DNA of 64,000 bases from contig NC_091147.1 in assembly GCF_041381155.1 (NCBI RefSeq), positions 35,544,909 through 35,608,908 of the forward strand, written 5' to 3'. Source of the stretch: Argopecten irradians (Eukaryota > Mollusca > Bivalvia > Pectinida > Pectinidae). Shown here one piece after another: positions 13,176 to 26,000 of this stretch (position 1 is the first letter of the stretch; each line of letters opens with the position of its first letter). The position numbers were made by a program, and so were the translations under genes. The notes beneath the pieces were generated by a model. That model had not been told where the DNA came from. It was given only the letters and a program-made list of their open reading frames with translations, and ran no database searches.

Positions 13176-13390
13176 TGGCCCTATTATCGAACCGCGAACT
13201 TCGAACGTTTTTGGACCTATTATCGAACCGCAAACTTCAAGCGTTTTTGGACCAGTTATCGAACCGCGAACTTCAAGCGTTTTTGGACCAATTATCGAAC
13301 CGCGAACTTCAAGCGTTGGTGACCCAATTATCGATCCGTGTACTTCAAGGGTTTCTTGCCCTATTATCATTACTTCAAGCGTCTGTAGTC
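13176..13390. repeat. 36-bp minisatellite, six copies
   Basis: Units of the form TTATCGAACCGCGAACTTC plus AAGCGTTTTTGGACC repeat from about 13180 and decay towards 13385. Several overlapping short reading frames on both strands are repeat artefacts. Confidence 0.9.
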
Positions 13391-14383
13391 GACCTTACAG
13401 AAATGCCAATTTTACTGGTTTTCCTTGCCTTTTCAAATAACCCCCAAATCATAAAGATAAATGCGATGTCTTATCTACATAGCATGGCATCAGTCTGTCT
13501 AAACATCTCGACAGCCCACGGACAGTCGCTGTTCTAACGTTATGTACAAGCCTTCAGAATAGAACAGGGAGAAAGGACGGACGGACGGACGGACGAGTAT
13601 GCACGAGTACAATAAATGCATGTATTATACATGACTGATAAGCAGTTTGTTTGTGTACATGTTTACATTTAATTCACAGCACGAGGCTGTTGTTGAACTA
13701 ACTCACGTACTTTGTGTACAGAAGATGCTTGGTAGCTTGCAATAGAGACGTCAGTCTCCAGAGACAACAAGGTGTTGTCATGTAGAAGAAAGCAAGCCGT
13801 TATACTTGTAATTAATGTCAGAGTCAATCAGAGGGTGTTTTATTTACATGCTAGCAGGTATACCCTCTGGCACATTTTTGTGTATGTATATACACACCGT
13901 GTACCTCCTCGATATGTAATTGGGGGAACCACTACCACGCATCAGCCCTCCCTCTGGGGCTCTAATACACACTGCAATATGTATACATACATGTAGCGGT
14001 AGCACCCGTTCCTCCCCTCCAATGTAGAACTATCGGCGGGAATGCAAGGGTCGTGTAAGTTTTGATTACCTACTTGATTATTACATTACGACATTACGAC
14101 ATAATGACACAATGACAGCGGGAATCGTGTTATATCTCATAAATATCTCGTCAACGAGGCTGTGAGTGTGTTTCATTGTGACAGTTGACTATGTATAGTG
14201 ATGCAATGAATTCTGCATGGAGCAATGAAACATTTTCTGACGGAATAAATATATAAATACTGCAGTCAATTACGCTGTAAATTTGTTAATGTAAAAGAAT
14301 ATTTATTTATTTATTCAATTATTTATTTATTTTAACCCCCCACCCCACCCTGCATATTAACGTCCTCAGGGTTCTAGTTAGTA
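13391..14383. other. Intergenic, no gene seen
   Basis: Contains a short GGAC microsatellite (13573-13594) and T-rich runs near 14300. No supported gene. Confidence 0.55.
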
Positions 14384-14757
14384 CAATGCAAATAAGCAAT
14401 ACAATGTAAATACGCAGTATTGTGTAAATAAGCAGTGTAAATAAGCAGTATTATGTAAATAAGCAGTATTATGTAAATAAGCAGTACTATGTAAATAAGC
14501 AGTATTATGTAAATAAGCAGTATCATGAAAATAAGCAGCATTATGTAAATAAGCAATACCATGTAAATAAGCATTACTATGTAAATAAGCAGTACAATGT
14601 AAATATGCAGTACTATGTAAATAAGCAGTACTATGTAAATAAGCAGTACTATGTAAATAAGCAATAATTAAATATGCTGTGTAATATGAATAAGCAACAC
14701 AATGCAAATAAGCAATACTATGTAAATAAGCAGTACAATATAAATACGCAGCAAATA
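14384..14757. repeat. 18-bp minisatellite, about 20 copies
   Basis: The consensus is ATGTAAATAAGCAGTACT with point changes. Because 18 is a multiple of three, two minus-strand frames stay open and read as AYLHST-type and IVLLIY-type repeats. There is no start context, splice site or diverged flank to suggest a protein. Confidence 0.93.
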
Positions 14758-15869
14758 AGCAATCACGCATTTCAAGCGTTATCATTGCATGAACAAGTGA
14801 AACAAAAAATACACTAAACATGCACTAAAACAATCTGAAGTGTAAGAACACCCAAACTCCGAGAGTTACATCCAGTGAGTATCAACATAGAGTAAAGCAT
14901 CTGTAGCTCCCGGGTAAAGAACATTAGGAAATATATATAGGTATGATTTGTATTAAGTCTGCTGACATGAGTAAAGTAGTTTTCAAACGGTTTTAGGTCA
15001 AACTTCTTTATCCTTACAAACCAATAAGTCACTTTAAATAATTCTTCCGTGTGTAAATTGTTTAAGATGAATTTACACATGTTTGCAGTTATACAGCTTA
15101 TATCTGTTTTAAAGCAATTATACATAGTTCTAAACATGTGGAAATATTTATAGATTCATTACCATGTGGTTTTATAAACTAAAATATATAACGCCTCTCA
15201 CCCAACGTCTTGAGTAAACAAGTAGTGAGTAAGTGATATACTCCAGGTTGGTCTTCTAATGTTCATGATCCGAACTAGGTATAATGGTCTTGAAGCAAGG
15301 AATAACTGTCTGATAAACTTTCTAAATATAGCACATACCTCGTGACACGTGGTTGTCTTCTTTCATCGGTTATGTTATTAACTAGATAGCACGTGCTCTA
15401 TTTCTGGTACGTGCGCTTCCTTGTCATAAATAAGACGAAGCCCTTTTCATTAAGATCGATTTACTCAACTACCAGATCGATCAATATCTTTCAATATAGA
15501 TATGTCTACTATAAAATTGCAAAATTTCGAGTTTTTTTTTTAGTTTTGCTAAATTTGAGGAATTATCCAAATTAGAGAAATTTCATACCCCACAGATCAA
15601 TTCAAAAACACGGTTTTACATATTACAACCTGTCATATGAATAACGTTTTCAAAGGCTACAAAGATAATTTACGAAAATAAATCCTAGCGAATAAGTTTG
15701 ATTCCAATTAATAAAGAGCGAAAACATTGCATCCGCGAAATTTAACAACTAGACAGCATTATCTTTATTCAGTTACCTAAATGAATGTTAAACAATCCTA
15801 TTTCAAATTAAAAAATCATTATCAGTCAAATTGGTTTTAGTATATAGAGTGTCACTGTCATTTTGATTT
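14758..15869. other. Intergenic; one dispersed-repeat fragment
   Basis: About 15600-15760 matches fragments at 24170-24290 and 47250-47360, sharing a pattern of AATTTGCGAAAATAAA, GCGAAATTT and CACCCG. No gene seen in the rest. Confidence 0.55.
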
Positions 15870-16805
15870 GTTAATGTTTGGAGAGAGTCACTATGACCTA
15901 GTTTATATGTTAAATGTGACTGTGACCTAGATTTGTATGCTGTGTCACTGTGACCTACAGTTGTATGCCGAGTGTCACTGTGACCTAGAGTTGCATGCCA
16001 GGTGTCATTGTGACCTAGATTTGTATGCCGAGTGTCAGAGTGGTCTAAATTTGTATGTAGGGTATCACTGTGACCTAGATTTGTATGGTGGGTGTCACTG
16101 TGACCTAGATGTGTATGTTGGGTGTCACTGTGACCTAGATTTGTATGCGGGGCGTCACTGTGACATAGATTTGTATGGTGGGTGTCACTGTGACCTAGAT
16201 GTGTATGTTGGGTGTCACTGTGACCTAGATTTGTATGCCGAGTGTCACTGTGACCTAGATTTGTATACCAAGTGTCACTGTGACCTAGATTTGTATGTTG
16301 GGTGTCACTGTGACCTAGATTTGTATGGTGGGTGTCACTGTGACCTAGATGTGTATGTTGGGTGTCACTGTGACCTAGATTTGTATGGTGGGTGTCACTG
16401 TGACCTAGATGTGTATGTTGGGTGTCACTGTGACCTAGATTTGTATACCAAGTGTCACTGTGACCTAGATTTGTATGTTCATAGATTTGTATGGTGGGTG
16501 TCACTGTGACCTAGATGTGTATGTTGGGTGTCACTGTGACCTAGATTTGTATACCAAGTGTCACTGTGACCTAGATTTGTATGTCGGGTGTCACTGTGAC
16601 CTAGATTTGAATGGTTGGTGTTACTGTGACCTAGATGTGTATGGTGGGTGTCACCGTGACCTAGATTTGTATTGTTGGTGTCACTGTGACCTAGATTTGT
16701 ATGGTTGGTGTCACCTAGACCTAGATTTGTATGCCTAGTGTCACTGTGACCTAGATTTGAATAGTGGTGCCATTGTGACCTAGATTTTTATGATGGGTGT
16801 CATCA
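15870..16805. repeat. 30-bp minisatellite with ERE-like palindrome, about 30 copies
   Basis: Unit GTGTCACTGTGACCTAGAT plus TTGTATGGTGG. Variant units (GATTTG and GATGTG; GGTGG, GTTGG, CCGAG and CCAAG) alternate, which suggests that a dimeric unit was amplified in places. The core GTCACTGTGAC is a perfect palindrome and is present in almost every unit. Read on the minus strand, it is GGTCACAGTGACA. Long frames on both strands are artefacts of the 30-bp period. Confidence 0.95.
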
Positions 16806-19800
16806 TTAAGAAGATTGATATAGCTACTCTATCGAAGTAGTTACCCATGTTCCTCTTCTCTTTTTCGAAATCTTTGTACAAAATTTCACTTCAGAGTTAT
16901 GTTGATATATATCGATCAAAGAATAGGGAAGAAGTTCACATGCCATATAGTCTTGACTTAATCTGTAAAAAATAATCTTGTTTATCTCTGATCCCATTTG
17001 ATTAACCAGTAACTAAATTGTGCTATATATTTGATACTATTTAACATATCCTAAATTTAAGTTTATTTTGGCTCCATTTATTCCATAGCGAGATGATTAC
17101 GTGTCTCCAAATCGCCGAATTAAAGCTCCGTTCAAATTTCCCGCTGGACAGGTATATAATTTGTCAGTATATGTAATTCAATGAATCTCATATAGAAAAC
17201 AAAGTATTTCCTCTCAAGACAGTAAAAAAACATTGATTATGTCTTATTTGTGTGATAACTCCCCTGATACAGTTAGCTGACGTGGTGATGGGTTGAACCA
17301 AAAGCTCCTCTGCCAAAGGAAAGTTATCATTGATAAGAGTAATGGACACTGCGATAACACATACTGGAAAGATGTGACTCAGACTTCAAGAATTCGTCGA
17401 TAACTCTATCAAATGACATAAAACATTTTAAATCTACCAATCAAAGCCTTAGCCTTAAGGACGTTTACTCTCAGATCGTGGGTCAGTGGTTGTTTTCGGG
17501 AACTCTTGGTTTGTTCAGCTCCATACTATGTTAACAACTTTCTTTTGCGTCCATCTTATATAATAATAGAAAATTACACGATATATAGAACGGTAACGCA
17601 ACAAGGAATTTGGATGCAGATAGTTTATTTGAATCTCAAATTTTGCAATTTCCTTACCATAAAATATCTTAAAAATACTAATACGTATATTTACATAAAA
17701 CTATACGCCAAAGGCCATTGTAGCCGAGTTTTGAGAGAATATTTATATAATCTTTTGATATTTAAAACTGTTATTTAGCAATGCTAGTAAACTTTACATA
17801 TACATGTAGTTCGCTAAGATATTTGTGAGTTTGAGAAATTACATAGGATAAAAACATTACCATAAAAACACAGTAAACATATTTAACGACAATAAATCAA
17901 ATTTATTACGACCGGTTAAGATATCACACAGGGATTTGGCACACACAGCTTTTTTTTAAAACATGATGTAGCTTCAGATAGTTAACTGGTCGACCATACC
18001 ACATGTCTGAACATTATGTGTGCCACAACTGGAAGAACATCTTGACATGTTACTTTTTCTTCGTGAATTAAGATGTGAAAACCATTCAAATGGACAGACA
18101 AATATGTATGGTGCCTTGTAAATATAAACTGTAGATACAAAAAAAGAATGTATGAATTCTGTAAAATTCTTGTTTTTATACCTTGTATTTGTTTAGATGG
18201 AAATCTACAATGTACCTGCAGAAATCACTTTACAATTACTAATAACACTGTTAGAATGTGAAATGGAATTGTAGAATACAACCTGGCTTCATTTTCTGTG
18301 AAATCATTTCACTGCACTGTAGATGTAAATATAATGATATTGGGAGTACTGTCAAAAATCAATTTCAACTCATATTTAGGATTGTAAAATTTGAAACTAA
18401 GCATTACAAGTATGGTGATTCTCAAAATGTTGGTAGTGTTTGGTGATGAATAACATATTATGAATTCTTCTAGATTTATACGACTATGAAAAATACAGCA
18501 TAATACTTTAACGTTAGCTAAGCTTACAAACTCCTCTGATTCTATAACATAACATTCTTGCCAACCTACTCTGTTCGCTAGACACATGAAACTGTAAGAT
18601 AAAGGAATCGCCTACTAGGCGGTTGAGAATAGCGGCAATGTCAAAATTGATATTTTAATGATTAGTACGTGTAACCGGATAGGAAATAAAAATATTTTCC
18701 AAGAGACCAAATATCAGAATGGGCCCTCACCCACATCGTATCGAAAAAATCTAGAACTTTCGTATTAGATAAAGAACACAAAGTGTCACCGTTGAGTGAC
18801 GGAATGAAATGAATGTGATAAAACTTTGAAAATTGTGGGTCTGTGTCTGAAATGCGATCTATTGCAGTAGTGTAATAGCTTTGGACCAGTCGTCGGGAAC
18901 TATTGGTGTGTTGTCTGAGAGGGAAAAAAGGAAATTGGTACCTCCTTTCTTATCCTGGTAATCCATGCCGTTCAGAATGTGTTTGTTTCGAAATATTTCC
19001 AAATATTCATTCAACGTAAAACCAAGATTTACCACCACCGAATACGTGGTGCATTGATAGTCAACTGAACTACAGTCAAACATACGTAAAAGTTTTTGTT
19101 CCAATAATACATACATATGCATCTTGAAATATATTTCAAATAAAATCACCCTCACTGTCTGCAAAACATGGATAAAAGAGGCAAGTGTACAGGCATATAT
19201 ACATATGTGTGCATGTTCGACATTAAAAAGATGTAATTATTTTGCAGTATTTCTCTATCTTTCTCGCCCTACACGACATTTCGTCTCCATTTTTAATCGA
19301 AATAGCATATTCGTTTTGTTTTGACGCTGTCTAGACTCTGTACACCGCTATTTACCGTTATCCACACGAACAGACCTGTTAAACTGCTGTCTGCAGTCAT
19401 TCGACTATAATACATACAGCACGTAGTGTATAACAAAAATGGACGAGTTGGCGATATGGTTTTTGAGTTATTCCGTATAAAACTTCTCATATATAACGCA
19501 GTTTGGACAAGTCTGTGAGTCGATATCAAGGTACATTATTTGGCGTGTCAGTGAATTCGAAGTCAGTATTATGTGGAATTATTTGAAAATCATCATCTGG
19601 ATCAAAAGCAAAATTTATTTTGAACAATATTAGAAAGTATCCACGATTCTACACCAGTTTTTTTTGTATATTGTGTGATTTCCGATTCATATTTCCTACC
19701 TGACAGAAATTTGGTCGTCAGACTAATGCAGTCTTTATCGCAAGGGGTTTCAACTTGAGATTGATTAATTATTGACCATCATCAAAACATCTACAATCGT

Positions 19801-19829
19801 CTTTCATTGAAGGACATACATTTTTTCAG
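16806..19829. other. Region upstream of the calpain coding exons, no gene seen
   Basis: AT-rich DNA without a recognisable coding exon. CAG|GTATAT at about 17151 could serve as a donor. This interval presumably holds the 5' flank or the first intron of the calpain gene. Confidence 0.45.
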
Positions 19830-19833
19830 AATT

Positions 19834-20004
19834 ATGGTGCTTGGACCTTCTACCATGCCTTACAAGGGCCAAAAGTACTACAAGATCAAAAGCTCGTGCT
19901 CACGTGGAGGGAAATTATTTGTAGATACCGAGTTCCCTCCCTCCGGTTCGTCCTTGTTCTTCAGTCGGCCGGCCCCTGCTGACATCGTATGGAAGCGACC
20001 AAGT
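19834..20004 (+). CDS. Calpain coding exon 1
   Basis: Residues 1-57, from [16 protein letters not shown] to DIVWKRPS. Preceded by the acceptor TTTTTTCAG at 19829, so at least one untranslated exon lies upstream. Donor AGT|GTAAGT, phase 0. Confidence 0.93.
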
Positions 20005-23000
20005 GTAAGTGTTCTAATATTGATTGCAGATCCGATTCTTGATAATATGTTAAGTTGCTCATGTGTGTGTTTTTGTCATCAATGGCTGTGAAATCATTTA
20101 TCAGTAAATGACAAACATAGTTCATAAAGCATGAGTATGCAGCATGCACAGGAGGTACGAAATTGTAGTGAATTTTTTTTTTGCCGATAATTAAGAAATT
20201 GCTTTTTAAATTCCCGTCAAAGAAATATAGTAAATATGTAGGAAATTATCACAAATATCACATATATATTTTTTAATTCATCCATGCATTAAATTATTCA
20301 AATGCAAAGGAAATCCTCACCATATTTTCTGTAAGTTTTATTGAATCTATTCATTCATTCATTCATTCATTCATTCTTTAATCAATTCATTCATTGAATA
20401 ATTCCTTCATTCATTCGTTGAATCATTCATTTATTCATTCATTCATTCATTCATTCATTCATTGAATCATTCATTCATTCTTTAATCTATTAATTCATTG
20501 AATCATTCATTCATTCATTGAATCATTCATTCATTCATCCATCCATCCATCCATCCATTTATTCGTTCATTCATTCATTCATGCATTTATTCATTTATCT
20601 AACTAATCAAAATAAATAATCTATGCAGCAAACAAAGTAGGTGTGAAATTGTAGTGAAATTGCTAGTAAAGATCAAATATGAAAACATCTACCGCTGAGT
20701 AAGTTTCATTGGATTCATTCATTCATTCATTCATTCAATCAATCAATCGATTCACGCTTTGATTTATTAACGACCACTTTCACCATAGCAATCTTTATAG
20801 CTATAATCAATCACATTAAGCAATGCCACGTTAAGAAAAGTTAAGAATGTTAAAATAATACAAAACTAATCAGTATTCATAATCACAAAGCTAGGCAAAA
20901 TTGTAGACTTCATTAAAATAAGACGACGGAATGAGAACCAGGTGCTCTGCTAGTGAAACGTTTTGTTATTTCTTCCTATAAACACATTGTTAACATATCA
21001 TTACTGTAAACCACTGCCATATATCTCTCTCCAGTGACTGGTCAATACTCATCAGACACAAAATATATTTTTTGTCAGTGTAATGTTGGTTCTGTCTTGC
21101 AGGACATATGTGCCAACCCCAAGTTTTTCACAGAAGGAGCTAGCGCCGATGATTTTTCACAGGGGAGCCTGGGTAATTGTTGGTTTGTGGCAGCCTGCGC
21201 CTGTATCGCCGAGGATCCGAAACTCTGGAAAAAGGTATAGCTAGACGTGAAACATTGCTGTGATGTCTGAGGATGACACATGGATAAATGAACTATTATT
21301 GGATAAGGCTAGTATACTTTACAAAGAATACCAGCGAAATCTATCGAGTTGCACCTGTGTGAATTGGCACACCCAAATGTATAGGGAAATTGTAATAGGT
21401 ATTTTGGCAACCAAGTTTATGTGATGAAAGGATCCTCTACCGAGAGAGATATTAGAACGCTAACTTCTGAATCAGCAACCTGTCAAATGTAGAAATATTG
21501 AAGCTTGTTGTTCTCATATTAAACACCTAGTAGTCTAGAGGTTGCGGTGGCCGAGTTGTTAAGATGTTCCTACGGGTAAAATAAAATGATTTTTATACTT
21601 GTGAAAATTATGTTCCGACATATTACCGCAAGCCCTCCGATTCTGGGTCGCGAGTTCGAATCTGATGTGGTATAGTTGCCAGGTACTGATCGATGGTCGG
21701 TGTTTTTTCTCTGCACACGCCAGCATTCCTCCATCATCACTCCTTGCACGCCCTTACACATCCTCGAAACTCCAGGTGTTCCGATCACTTACGATCTCTA
21801 CACCCCTGGACTATCTCATAGTGATATTGAAGGCAGCTCAGCGGAAAACATTTGACCAATCACAGGCCCGGAAAGGTTTCCTTTGAAGACTACAGAGAGA
21901 GCGACGTCTAACATCAAAGCCACACAGCCAACTACAGTGTACCGTTACACGGTTTTTTATGTACATCTAATGACTAAATTACCTGTTCTATTGTTGCCTC
22001 CAGTTTTACTATGAGATAGTCCAGGGGTGTAGAGATCGTAAGTGATCGGAACCCATTGAATATCGAGGATGGCCCTTACATGACACTGGCTGTATAAAGG
22101 AAGACGTAAAACTAAACAGACCGAATGAATAAGCATTGAGAAAATAAATCATTTGCTGTGTTGTTTATTTGTAATATTAAACCTGCATGGAAACGACTAC
22201 TGATGTATGCCAGCATTACTCATCAAGTGTTCTTAATTAACACAAACTGACACGGAGAACTACTTATTTATTTTTAGAATAAGACCAATTGGTTCTACTT
22301 TGTTCGTCTTTGCCCCGTTTTCTCACTTCCTTGGAAAGGATTTAGCAGTCAGTCTAGATGAAGACTGCACGCCATTTGTCCAAATTTAACACGATAATTT
22401 CATTAGTCTAGCATTAGATGAATGGTATTGTACATTATAAAGTCAGTCTTCCCAATTATAGAATGAATTTGACTTTGGTGCTGAAATGTATCTTTGTTAT
22501 ATTGACGGCTTGTCTAGGCTTGGTGTATGTTATTCAGTTTTTTTTTAAGTTACAGTAATGAAAAGTGTTAGGCAGTGTACGCTTTCTTCATGTATAACAT
22601 TTGCATTGTCATAGATTCTTTAACAGTATGCCGCCTTTTTAGTTTGTGTGATTTTTTTTAAATTCCTATTTTATTTATTTATTTTGTGAATCGTTATGTA
22701 AACAATCCATTTATTAATCATTTCGGCGATCTGTATTTACATTTGTCGCATATATTTCATAAATACCGCATTAATTACGACCGTTTATGTGTTTACAGTA
22801 AAAAAAAACTCTCTCGTGTGGTCTTTCACCTCTCACTATGTTTACGTTCAACAAAAGAAAACTAGAAAGAGAACATGAAATAAATACAGCGCGAAAACCA
22901 ATGTACAAAAATGCGACATTCGACCTCTTGCACTCGACGTTAACGCATTGTTTTTGCTATATCAGTAGTTTGTTCTTCACAGGGAACTATGAATTACACC

Positions 23001-26000
23001 CTCGATCAAGACGATTATATGTATAACTGTCTATATCTTATGGATAGAACATATCGTACCATGTCTAATAATTACAAAACATGTTATTTTGTCCAAGCAG
23101 AAGTGTAAGTGATATCCCACAGTGGAATAGATTGAGTCGGCAAATGGGTTCTGATTTTTGAAATCAAATTTTAATTTGCAACAAAGGTGGAAAATCTGTT
23201 CAGTTTTCTTTCTTCACCACCAACACAGTAATGCACCTGGTGTTGGAGATGTATCACTGCACATCAATTTAGTTTATTTTGTCTTGACGATGCTTCTTGA
23301 TTCAACTGTTGCATTTATTTTGCGGTATATCGCTGTAATCAAAAGAAAAATGATATGACCGAATTATGAAATATCAAGCGGAATGAAAGACTCTTATTTC
23401 CAAAGAAATTTGTATTAAGATTTAAATTTATTTCGTTTGTTATCAAGATAACATTCAGATTCTATTTATCAGTAGAAAAGGAACAGCTGCTTCGTTTTAG
23501 TGTGAAGTCACCGATGAGTCATGTACGACGTGAGGTATTTATTTTACAGTATTGCGGAAATTTAAACTAGATAACGAAAATGGAAACGTCAAGTGAAAGA
23601 TGTTACTAAGTACTGCGATATACCAGCCAACATTTCGAAAGCCTATTTGACATTATTTGTCCATTTGTTTAAAGTATTCTTTAGTGCATGTACGGAGTAT
23701 ATGCGGTTATTATTACATATATTTAAAGATGTTTCACCGCCGACAGAGCATAAATGATATTCATTATTTGAACAATAATTGGTGTATTATCGTGTATATA
23801 TATGTCTAATTAACACACAAAAATAATATAAAATAATTTATTTTGCCGTTGGTGCATTCACAATCAGTACTTCATGCCATATAGGATATAGTGCAACGGA
23901 ATTTTTTCGGGATGCAATTAATTATTTTTCATATCTTTAACTTTAAGTCAAATTAAAAGCTCAAACTTTTTAACGTTGGTAATGGTGTAAAGTAAGTAAC
24001 TTCTGTAACCGAAGAAAAATACTAAATCGTCTTCTGTTTTTGATAGTGAAAAATACAATTTGTCGGCGGTGGAGCATCTTTAATAGAACAATGTTTTAGG
24101 AGCGGAACAATGGTTATTATTCTAATAAGAATGGTAAGAATATCGTAAGTAAACAATAGGCGTATAACCTGTCGTCTGAATGACGCTTTCAAAGACTGCT
24201 GAGATAATTTGCGAAAATAAACCCCAGTGAATAACGCCAAAACAGTAAAACGCGAAATTTTACACCCGCAATATTAACATCTAAACAATAGTCTCATTTT
24301 GTTCTTACACTTAATTGAAAATTACTGGAAATGTATGAATTATGAAAAGCTGTTAATAAATCGTGCTGAAAAATGTTAGTTGTAAAGCAGAACATGACTC
24401 TTCACATAAGAATTTGTATAACATGAAATCATTGAACAAAATTAAATAACATATTTTTTATTTACCATAATGAGTAATACTATGACCGAATTTAAACAAA
24501 ATGTAGGGAATAAAGGGGGAAAAGGGGATAAAAGAAAATGAATATCTACATATATATGATTTCCAAAGACAAGGCATGTTAATGATTCCCCAATGATGTG
24601 TAGTGCATACACAATAAATGATAAATCTCACATAATAAACACAAAGAACAATTTTGTTTCCCTACTATGCTTAAAAATGAGTATTACTACGACAAATTAA
24701 AAAGGGAAAAAAGACAACGAATATCTACATGTATTTTGATTTCAAAGACATGGCATGCGCGTGCATGTTATCAATTCCCCGGTGATAAGTAGTGCATACC
24801 TCCTAGTGTTGGCGATACACCGCACCCCGCTGTTAACGCCGGGCATGAAACATGTCTGAAGTAGCTATAATGTCTATACTAAAACTAAAAATTTAACACT
24901 TCGATGTATACTTTCGAATGGTGTATATTTCGCGTGCGTAAAACACGCGCGATCTTAACCCGACAAAGCGCGTGATGCATTTTTGTTTAAAAATAGAACA
25001 GGGGATCATAACTCCTGGACTCTTGACAGACGCCAGACAGAGAGATAAAATGTTTGCGTTCTTGCAATGATTCATCTCTCTAAACGAAAACCCACAAGGA
25101 AAATATCGTGCATTAATCATGCTTATAAAGTTTAATTTTTGTCAGTTGTGTGTTTTCTGCACTCGTATGATAACGAGAGTCTGAACCAAAGTCTCTACCA
25201 ATGAATAGATTGAAATTGAAACAGCACACTGAACATCTTTGATAAGAAAATACGCATGATACAGGAGTTCATAATTTGTTTTTCATCTCTGGGCTTCAAG
25301 TCAGTCTACGATAAGAGTTAAATAACTAAATATCTAATATTAATGGACCTATCAGCTGTTTATGACATATGCATGATATGAGAGATAATCGCTGTAGATT
25401 TAATTTCATAAGTGAAATTCATATGAACGAGTGTGATGAAACAGATAGGAATGGTAGCTTCTTAATGAATGACGTTGCTGAAAAGATACTTGCTGAAGAC
25501 TTCATTTCGTAAGTGAAATTTATATGAACTAGTGTTATTAAATAGATAGGAATGGTTTGTTGAATTCCTGACGCCTACTGTAATAATTACAATACTTAAT
25601 GAATATATAACAAAATCTTAATCTAATCTCGGTATTTAGAAAAAAAATCACATTTTCAAACATGATTCATTTTTCTCCTTTGTTACGCGAATTTTGTTCC
25701 TATATTTTACATTTATGTTAAAAGTCAAACCCTATATAAAACATCTCAATCTACATAGGGAAATTGCTTTTATAGCCAAGAGGTCAATATATCCAAGATT
25801 GCATTGGAATTGATCTTTTAGGGCCCTATAAAAAGTGGTCTTATTAAGCAGGTGGTCTTTATACAGAGGTGGTCAATAGAACAGGTTTTACTGTATTTTT
25901 TCCGGACATCTCATGTAAACAACCAGGATCATTTTAAGAACGTTTCGGGTTTAGGAGGTAGAGTGTCCGGAGATAAACCACCGATACACTTTCAATATTT

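Noticed and set aside
14374-14821. Two long minus-strand frames reading AYLHST and IVLLIY repeats
   Set aside because: They lie entirely on an 18-bp minisatellite whose period keeps frames open; no splice sites, signal or non-repeat coding flank.
15803-16738. Frames of 190-233 codons on both strands (HCDLDLY and TNLGHSDT repeats)
   Set aside because: They are products of the 30-bp satellite; both strands are equally open, and there is no gene context.
13176-16805. CRISPR-like regularly spaced repeats
   Set aside because: Repeat and 'spacer' both repeat, no unique spacers; these are eukaryotic minisatellites.
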